Assembly: GCA_934636825.1 (NCBI GenBank)
Contig: CAKUBG010000020.1
Location: 1 to 59,354 of the forward strand
Reading direction: 5' to 3'
Length of the DNA: 59,354 nucleotides
Source of the DNA: an uncultured bacterium
GTDB taxonomy: Bacteria; Vulcanimicrobiota; Xenobia; Xenobiales; Xenobiaceae
In this document: one piece after another, positions 54,722 through 59,354 of the stretch
Numbering within the stretch: position 1 is the first letter of the stretch
Layout of the letters: each line of letters begins with the position of its first letter
Translations under genes and position numbers: made by a program
Notes under the pieces: generated by a model
What the model was told of the DNA's origin: nothing
Databases searched by the model: none
Seen by the model: the letters and a program-made list of their open reading frames with translations, nothing else

Positions 54722-54954
54722 GCAACTTTCTTTAGCTCGGCTTTTTCCAAGAAATGCTCAGAAATATCCGTTCCCCAAATGTCAATTTGCCGATTATTTA
54801 CACTTGGAAAAAGTTCGCCTATGTTGGCATATCCGCCATGACTAAAGCTGGGGACTTTATGATGTTCGTGGTAAGTTGGAAATGGCGGCAACGGCTGCAG
54901 TCTGTTCGACGCGAACTGTATAATCAGTCGAGATGGCAAAATTGCTTTCACCAA
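54718..54954 (-). pseudogene. Probable remnant of a CheR-type methyltransferase gene
   Basis: A 78-codon frame from TTG 54954. The last 35 residues (NNRQIDIWGTDISEHFLEKA) match the CheR pattern of a strand then TDIS and a Leu.KA helix; the segment before (FSHGGYANIGELF) could be the decayed SAM-binding S.G.E. region. The expected roughly 280-residue protein is missing at both ends. It ends in an ATGA overlap with cheW. Alternatively it is a chance ORF, but the TDIS motif next to cheW is unlikely to be accidental. Confidence 0.4.
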
Positions 54955-55033
54955 GTTTGAAAGTTAAAATGGTTGCGTTCACTATTTTTCGATTGGGTCG
55001 ATCCATGTGTTCAATGGTATCATATTTTAGTTT

Positions 55034-56143
55034 TTGACAGTTAGGGCATTTTCTAAATTGCGTTGTATAGAGAGTTTTAAAGTTTCGCGTGACGGTAAAA
55101 AAGTCGGTGAAGTGATAGAAAACGGCGGCATTATTGCTTGTGTTGTCTCATCAGGATGTTTGCTTCTATGTAAAGCTGATTGCCGTGAAGCCGTACAAAA
55201 AATTGAAAATTGGCATGGCCGTAAAAACATGCTTTGTTTTTGTGTTCACGAGTTAAAAGAAGCATGGCAAATTTGGAAGGATACGCCAAATAAAGCCGAG
55301 ATTAACGATTTCTTATCGTATTTGTACTTAGAATCCGTCATTGTTATCTTGACGGCCGATTCTACACCTGAACATGGTTTGGAAAATTATGGATCAAAAG
55401 CCGCCGTGTGGATTGGACAACGGGGGACGGTAAACAGTGTTTTGCGCTCATTGCGCTGTCGTGTTGCAGGGTGTTTTATAAGTTCAGAAGGTGAAAAAAA
55501 CGAAAACAGTTTAGAAGAAGCTGTGTCCGGTTGCGATCTTTTTATCGGCAACAATAGTCAAATATGCAATCAGGAAAAGTTAGTTGTCGATTTGTCTTCC
55601 CACGATTGGCGCATTATTCAGCGTGGCATTTACTCTTTATCCGAACTCAAAAACTATACAAAAAGAAAATGGATCCTTTCCGGAGATTCGCCACGAAGCA
55701 ATAAATTTAACCGATTATCTCTTACCAGCGTCGTACTCTGTGTGGGTGACGGAGAACGAATCTCCAGGCGCTTTTGTCACTTCTATGAAGATGTTCGCAA
55801 TTCCAAAGAAGTAGTATTTTTTATTAATTCGGAGTCTGTGCATAAAGCTTTACATGAACTTAGTGATTCTCTTAATCCCAACGAGCCTGTAAGTGAAGTC
55901 TATCCACTTTTCGATAGTGCTTTTGTTAAAGATAAAGAATATATGCAAAAACGCAATCGTGAGCTAATTGAAAAATTGACTTATTTCCGTTGCAATGATG
56001 AAACCAACACCATTTACATAGAAGCTGTAGAGGAAGAAATTGGAGGAGATTTCCTGGAAAAAGTAAGAAAAATAGCCGGTCAGGTAATCTATCTTGACGG
56101 CTCCGGACGTTGGGAAGGCGATTCTGCGCTTCCTTGTGTCTAG
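55034..56143 (+). CDS. Degenerate Sua5/YrdC-like protein fused to a phosphatase-like domain
   Basis: 369 aa from TTG 55034, start uncertain. Residues about 25-180 follow the outline of threonylcarbamoyl-AMP synthase (VIENGGIIACVVSSG, IENWHGRKNMLCFCV, WIGQRGTVNSVLRSLRC, CFISSEG), but the substrate-binding KxR, PTxT and SAN.SG motifs are altered. Residues about 230-350 resemble low-molecular-weight phosphotyrosine phosphatase (SVVLCVGDGERISRRF for the P-loop, FFINSESVHKALHEL) with the catalytic Cys position replaced. Sua5 plus phosphatase fusions are known; this one seems to have lost both activities. Alternative reading: unrelated unknown family. Confidence 0.5.
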   Translation: MTVRAFSKLRCIESFKVSRDGKKVGEVIENGGIIACVVSSGCLLLCKADCREAVQKIENWHGRKNMLCFCVHELKEAWQIWKDTPNKAEINDFLSYLYLESVIVILTADSTPEHGLENYGSKAAVWIGQRGTVNSVLRSLRCRVAGCFISSEGEKNENSLEEAVSGCDLFIGNNSQICNQEKLVVDLSSHDWRIIQRGIYSLSELKNYTKRKWILSGDSPRSNKFNRLSLTSVVLCVGDGERISRRFCHFYEDVRNSKEVVFFINSESVHKALHELSDSLNPNEPVSEVYPLFDSAFVKDKEYMQKRNRELIEKLTYFRCNDETNTIYIEAVEEEIGGDFLEKVRKIAGQVIYLDGSGRWEGDSALPCV

Positions 56144-56396
56144 GTAAAATGCCTAAAAAAAAGTTATTATTCTGCAGGAAGAAACTTCGTCGGCAATGAA
56201 AGCATGACTCGGTTTTTAGATTGGGTCGTAATGCCCCCGGATTTTAGTGCGGCGGGATGAGGCCTTCAAACAGGTGGGCTCTTGGCAAGCCCCTGGGGAG
56301 GAGAGTCGGCGTATTTGTTGACGTCGAGCTCCTCGGAAATTCTTTGCTGTTGCATAGAAATGCCAATGTGCACTGTACTTTTTGGAGCATTTGATA
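56144..56396. other. 253-bp leader of the M20 hydrolase gene
   Basis: GC-rich relative to other gaps, with several short complementary stretches (for example GGGCTCTTGGCAAGCCC near 56277). No known riboswitch consensus recognised and no ORF on the + strand. Confidence 0.35.
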
Positions 56397-57602
56397 ATGA
56401 GTAAATGTGAAAACAGCGTAGCCGCTATTCAGGCTGAAGTCGCTAAACATCGTGAAGATATCGTTAAGTTTTTGCGCGAGATTTGCGCTATCCCCTCTAT
56501 GAACTCCCAGCTCAAAGACGTAGGCGAGCGCATTAAAGCCGAAATGGATAAGCTCGGTTTTGACAAAACTTGGTTCGACAGCATGGGCAACATCGTTGGT
56601 GAGATCGGTAACGGCCCTCGCACTATCGTTTTTGACAGCCACATCGACACCGTAGGTATCGGCGACCCCACCGAGTGGAAATGGGATCCCTTCGAAGGCA
56701 AAATCGAAGATGGTATCCTTTATGCTCGCGGTGCTTGCGATGAAAAAGGCAGCACTCCCGGTATGGTATATGGCTTGGCCATTGCTAAACGTTTAGGCTT
56801 GCTCGAAGGCTGGAAAGCTTACTACTTCGGCAATATGGAAGAGTGGTGCGATGGTATCGCTCCTAACGCTTTGGTTGAGCACGAAGGCGTAAAGCCCGAC
56901 TTCGTAGTTATCGGCGAGCCCACCAAAATGCAAGTTTACCGTGGCCACAAAGGTCGCGTAGAGATCGAGATTATCTCTAAAGGCCGCAGCGCTCACGCCG
57001 CTTCTAACCACTTAGGTGACAACGCTGTTTATAAGGTACTCCCCGTAATCGAAGGCATCTCCAAGCTCGAGCCCGAGTTGGGTGACGATCCTTTCCTCGG
57101 CCACGGTAAGATTACTGTTTCCGACGTTAAGGTAGAGACCCCCTCCATCAACGCCGTACCCGATGAGTGCCGCGTATACGTCGACCGTCGTATGACCTTT
57201 GGTGAAACCGCCGAAGGCGCTTTAGAGCAAGTTCGTAAGCTCGTTCCCGAGCAGTACAAGAACGACATCACCGTAGAGATGATGAAGTACTCCGAGCCCT
57301 CCTACACCGGTTTTGTTTTCCCTGTAGACAAGTACTTCCCCGCTTGGGCCTTGGATGAGAAACATCCTTTGGTGCAGGCCGGCTTGGAAGCTCGCAGAGA
57401 GATCGGCTTAGAGGATCTTCCCGCTAGCAAGTGGGCTTTCTCTACCAACGGTATTTACTGGATGGGTAAGGCTAACATTCCTTCCATCGGCTTTGGCCCT
57501 GGCGATGAAGTCACTGCTCATACCGTACGTGACAGCGTGCCTATCGACGACGTTGTAAAAGCCGCCGAATTCTATGCTATTCTTCCTAGCTTGATTCCTT
57601 AG
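56397..57602 (+). CDS. YgeY-type M20 metallohydrolase
   Basis: 401 aa from ATG 56397 with GGAG 9 bases upstream. M20 metal ligands: His82 and Asp84 (FDSHIDTVG), Asp115 (GACDEKGS), Glu148 with Glu149 (GNMEEWCDG) and a C-terminal His in DEVTAHTVRD. The EEWCDG block and overall length fit the YgeY branch, annotated as selenium-metabolism-linked or amino-acid-amide hydrolases. Codon use is more C-ending and uniform than in neighbours, suggesting high expression. Position before glutamate dehydrogenase suggests peptide or amino-acid catabolism. Confidence 0.82.
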   Translation: MSKCENSVAAIQAEVAKHREDIVKFLREICAIPSMNSQLKDVGERIKAEMDKLGFDKTWFDSMGNIVGEIGNGPRTIVFDSHIDTVGIGDPTEWKWDPFEGKIEDGILYARGACDEKGSTPGMVYGLAIAKRLGLLEGWKAYYFGNMEEWCDGIAPNALVEHEGVKPDFVVIGEPTKMQVYRGHKGRVEIEIISKGRSAHAASNHLGDNAVYKVLPVIEGISKLEPELGDDPFLGHGKITVSDVKVETPSINAVPDECRVYVDRRMTFGETAEGALEQVRKLVPEQYKNDITVEMMKYSEPSYTGFVFPVDKYFPAWALDEKHPLVQAGLEARREIGLEDLPASKWAFSTNGIYWMGKANIPSIGFGPGDEVTAHTVRDSVPIDDVVKAAEFYAILPSLIP

Positions 57603-57885
57603 TTCGTATTGTTATCCGCCTTGTTTCAGACTGCTTTGTAAGCAGTAAATGCGTTTTAGAGGAGTTTGCCGCTTCTATCTGTGGGCGCATCATACTGGCT
57701 CTTAGTTTGTTAGAAACAGGCGGCTATTCGGTGAAGCTGCCGCTCGGCTGAGCAGCTTTGTCAGCTGGATAATCCTTCTGCAGAGCTTTTAGGTCGGGCG
57801 GTTTCTGTCATCATTGGCAGTGCAGCTGCATCTTAAGTAAAAATCACGTCTGAAAATCGAAAAATACTCGGAGGCTTTACACATA
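57603..57885. other. 283-bp leader of the glutamate dehydrogenase gene
   Basis: No ORF. A small hairpin (CTGCTTTGTAAGCAG, near 57632) lacks a T tract. The 3' part ends in GGAGG-type ribosome site at about 57871. No RNA family recognised; it probably holds the promoter of gdhA. Confidence 0.35.
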
Positions 57886-59166
57886 ATGTCCCAGACCCCG
57901 TTCCAGATGGCTCAGGCCCAGTTCGACCACGTAGCCGACTTGTTAGATCTGCCGCAGGATGCTCGCGAATTGTTGCGCAACCCTATGCGCGAATATCATT
58001 TCTCCATTCCGGTTCGTATGGATGATGGTTCCACTCGTGTTTTCCGTGGTTTCCGCATTGTACATAACGACGCTCGCGGCCCTGGTAAGGGTGGCATCCG
58101 CTTCCATCCTGAAGAGACTGTAGACACAGTACGTGCTCTTTCCACTTGGATGACTTGGAAATGTGCCGTTGCCAACTTGCCTTTAGGTGGAGCCAAAGGC
58201 GGCGTTATTTGTGATCCTCGCGAATTGAGCGAGCGTGAGCAAGAGGGCATTTGCCGTGGCTGGGTACGTGCTATCGCCAGCACTATCGGTAATGTTCAAG
58301 ATGTACCTGCTCCCGACGTAATGACCAATGGCCAGCACATGGTTTGGATGCTGGATGAGCTCGAGCACATTCGCGGTGCTCACGAGCCCGGTTTCATTAC
58401 CGGTAAGCCCGTAGGTATGGGTGGCTCTAAGGGTAGAACTGAAGCTACCGGTTATGGTGTTGTTTTCACTTTACGTGAAGCTCTCAAATACTACGGTCAC
58501 AAGATTGAAGAAGTAAAAGTCGCTGTACAAGGCTTTGGTAATGTGGCTCAGTACACCGTTGAGATGCTCAATAAGTTGGGTGCCAAAGTCGCTGGTGTAT
58601 CTTGCTGGGACAAAGCTGATCGTTGCGCCTACACTTACGTAAAAGAATCTGGCGTTCTTTACAGCGAGCTCATTTCTGCTACCGATAAGTATGGCAGTAT
58701 TGATAAAGAAAAGGCCGCCCAGCTTGGTTACGAGCGCTTAGCTGGTGACGAGTGGATGAAGTTACCTGTAGACGTTTTGATTCCCGCCGCCTTGGATCGT
58801 GCCATTACCGAAGACAATTGCGACCAAGTATCTTCTACCGTCAAAATGATTGTAGAAGGCGCCAATGGCCCCACGACTCCCGCTGCTGAAAAGGCTTTGA
58901 TCGAGCGTGGCGTTATTCTCGTGCCCGACTTCTTGGCTAACGCTGGTGGTGTAAGCTGCTCCTACTTCGAGCAAGTTCAGTGCAATATGAACTATTACTG
59001 GGAGCGTGAAGAAGTACTTGACAAGCTCGAGAAGCTGATGGTAACCGCCGCTTTGGCTGTCTTCGATTTAGCTAAAGAGCGCAATGTCTCTCTCCGCGAC
59101 GCCGCTTACATGATCGCTATCGATCGTGTAGTAAAAGCTTGCCGCATTCGTGGTTGGATTCGCTAA
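57886..59166 (+). CDS. gdhA: Glutamate dehydrogenase
   Basis: 426 aa, the usual size for the hexameric small-subunit family. Substrate region: GPGKGGIRFHPEETVDTV, with Lys in MTWKCAVANLPLGGAKGG; the cofactor Rossmann fold has AVQGFGNVAQYTVEML; further PAALDRAITEDN and VEGANGPTTP motifs. It interconverts glutamate and 2-oxoglutarate plus ammonia with NAD(P). ATG 57886 after CGGAGG. Codon use suggests high expression. Terminated by a strong hairpin. Confidence 0.96.
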   Translation: MSQTPFQMAQAQFDHVADLLDLPQDARELLRNPMREYHFSIPVRMDDGSTRVFRGFRIVHNDARGPGKGGIRFHPEETVDTVRALSTWMTWKCAVANLPLGGAKGGVICDPRELSEREQEGICRGWVRAIASTIGNVQDVPAPDVMTNGQHMVWMLDELEHIRGAHEPGFITGKPVGMGGSKGRTEATGYGVVFTLREALKYYGHKIEEVKVAVQGFGNVAQYTVEMLNKLGAKVAGVSCWDKADRCAYTYVKESGVLYSELISATDKYGSIDKEKAAQLGYERLAGDEWMKLPVDVLIPAALDRAITEDNCDQVSSTVKMIVEGANGPTTPAAEKALIERGVILVPDFLANAGGVSCSYFEQVQCNMNYYWEREEVLDKLEKLMVTAALAVFDLAKERNVSLRDAAYMIAIDRVVKACRIRGWIR

Positions 59167-59234
59167 TAATTTTGTTCTCAGTCTATAGTATCGCTATGTA
59201 GCCTAAAATATAGCTACTAGCGCTGCTCTGTCAG

Positions 59235-59281
59235 AATAGGCCGAAAGTGTTCTTTTGTGATTGCTTTCGGCCTATTTTTTT
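59235..59281 (+). terminator. Terminator of gdhA
   Basis: 13-bp perfect stem AATAGGCCGAAAG/CTTTCGGCCTATT and a run of Ts. Confidence 0.92.
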
Positions 59282-59302
59282 ATAAAATACTCAGCCAGAA
59301 AA

Positions 59303-59324
59303 CCCACGGTCTTTAGACCGTGGG
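59303..59324. mobile_element. Hairpin resembling an IS200/IS605-family end
   Basis: Perfect 10-bp palindrome arms CCCACGGTCT/AGACCGTGGG around TT, followed by GATGAATGGCGTCAA. Short imperfectly spaced hairpins of this kind (CCCACGG..TTTAG..CCGTGGG) mark the ends of many IS200/IS605 and TnpB elements. No tnpA or tnpB is visible to the left, so any element would lie to the right of the window; it could also be a solo end or REP-like sequence. Confidence 0.45.
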
Positions 59325-59354
59325 ATGAATGGCGTCAATTTTGGACGAAATACA

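Overview
The window is bacterial chromosome from a lineage I cannot name. Gram-negative-type traits include an O-antigen-ligase-like polymerase, a Lon protease, a transmembrane chemoreceptor with a CheA-receiver hybrid kinase, an HD-GYP protein and CCA-encoding tRNA genes. TTG and GTG starts backed by Shine-Dalgarno sites are common. There is no phage or plasmid backbone. The only hint of a mobile element is a terminal-type hairpin at the extreme right edge.

Left block (1-14.2 kb, all + strand): a probable operon of two very long TPR proteins, the first cut by the window edge and carrying young 72-bp and 45-bp coding repeats. It continues with a membrane-anchored protein with a Pro/Gly repeat tail, a protein with an internally duplicated module, a Roadblock/LC7 protein, a TPR protein with a Roadblock-like C-terminus, and an O-antigen ligase/polymerase fused to a TPR tail. 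I see this as a scaffold-rich envelope, polysaccharide or cell-polarity system with no standard name. It is the best candidate here for an undescribed system.

14.2-24.9 kb: a C39-like cysteine peptidase, a radical SAM protein divergent from a Cys-rich 528-aa protein with a PqqD-like winged-helix segment, Lon, a rhomboid homologue lacking its catalytic Ser and His, an AI-2E-family permease, a PlsC acyltransferase, tRNA-Leu and RNase HI. 25.1-30.4 kb: a HIT hydrolase and a complete oleABCD cluster for head-to-head long-chain olefin synthesis, closed by a strong terminator. 30.4-36.3 kb (- strand): a stand-alone LON-substrate-domain-like protein, a GAF/HD-GYP protein, a PqqD-radical SAM-SPASM enzyme preceded by small Cys-containing ORFs, and a HIRAN plus J-domain pair.

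36.4-40.2 kb: a tandemly duplicated tRNA-Ala(GGC) transcription unit, then the tRNA-Gly/Thr/Thr-rpmG-secE-nusG-rplK-rplA operon (- strand) with a clear promoter and terminator. rplJ-rplL do not follow rplA. 40.3-48.6 kb: a small ORF, a LysM-NlpC/P60 hydrolase, an RTX-repeat protein with an HExxH metallopeptidase C-terminus, a short ComEC, dUTPase, another TPR protein, and a phosphatidylserine decarboxylase fused behind a methyltransferase-like domain.

48.8-55 kb (- strand): a Frz-like chemosensory set (CheA-REC hybrid, MCP, CheW) with an apparent CheR remnant and an FkbM-type methyltransferase. 55-59.2 kb (+ strand): a degenerate Sua5-like/low-molecular-weight-phosphatase-like fusion, a YgeY-type M20 hydrolase and glutamate dehydrogenase, the last two with long untranslated leaders and codon use suggesting high expression. 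A Roadblock (MglB-like) locus plus a Frz-like pathway suggests polarity or surface-motility control, but no MglA GTPase or motor gene is in the window, so this is inference only.
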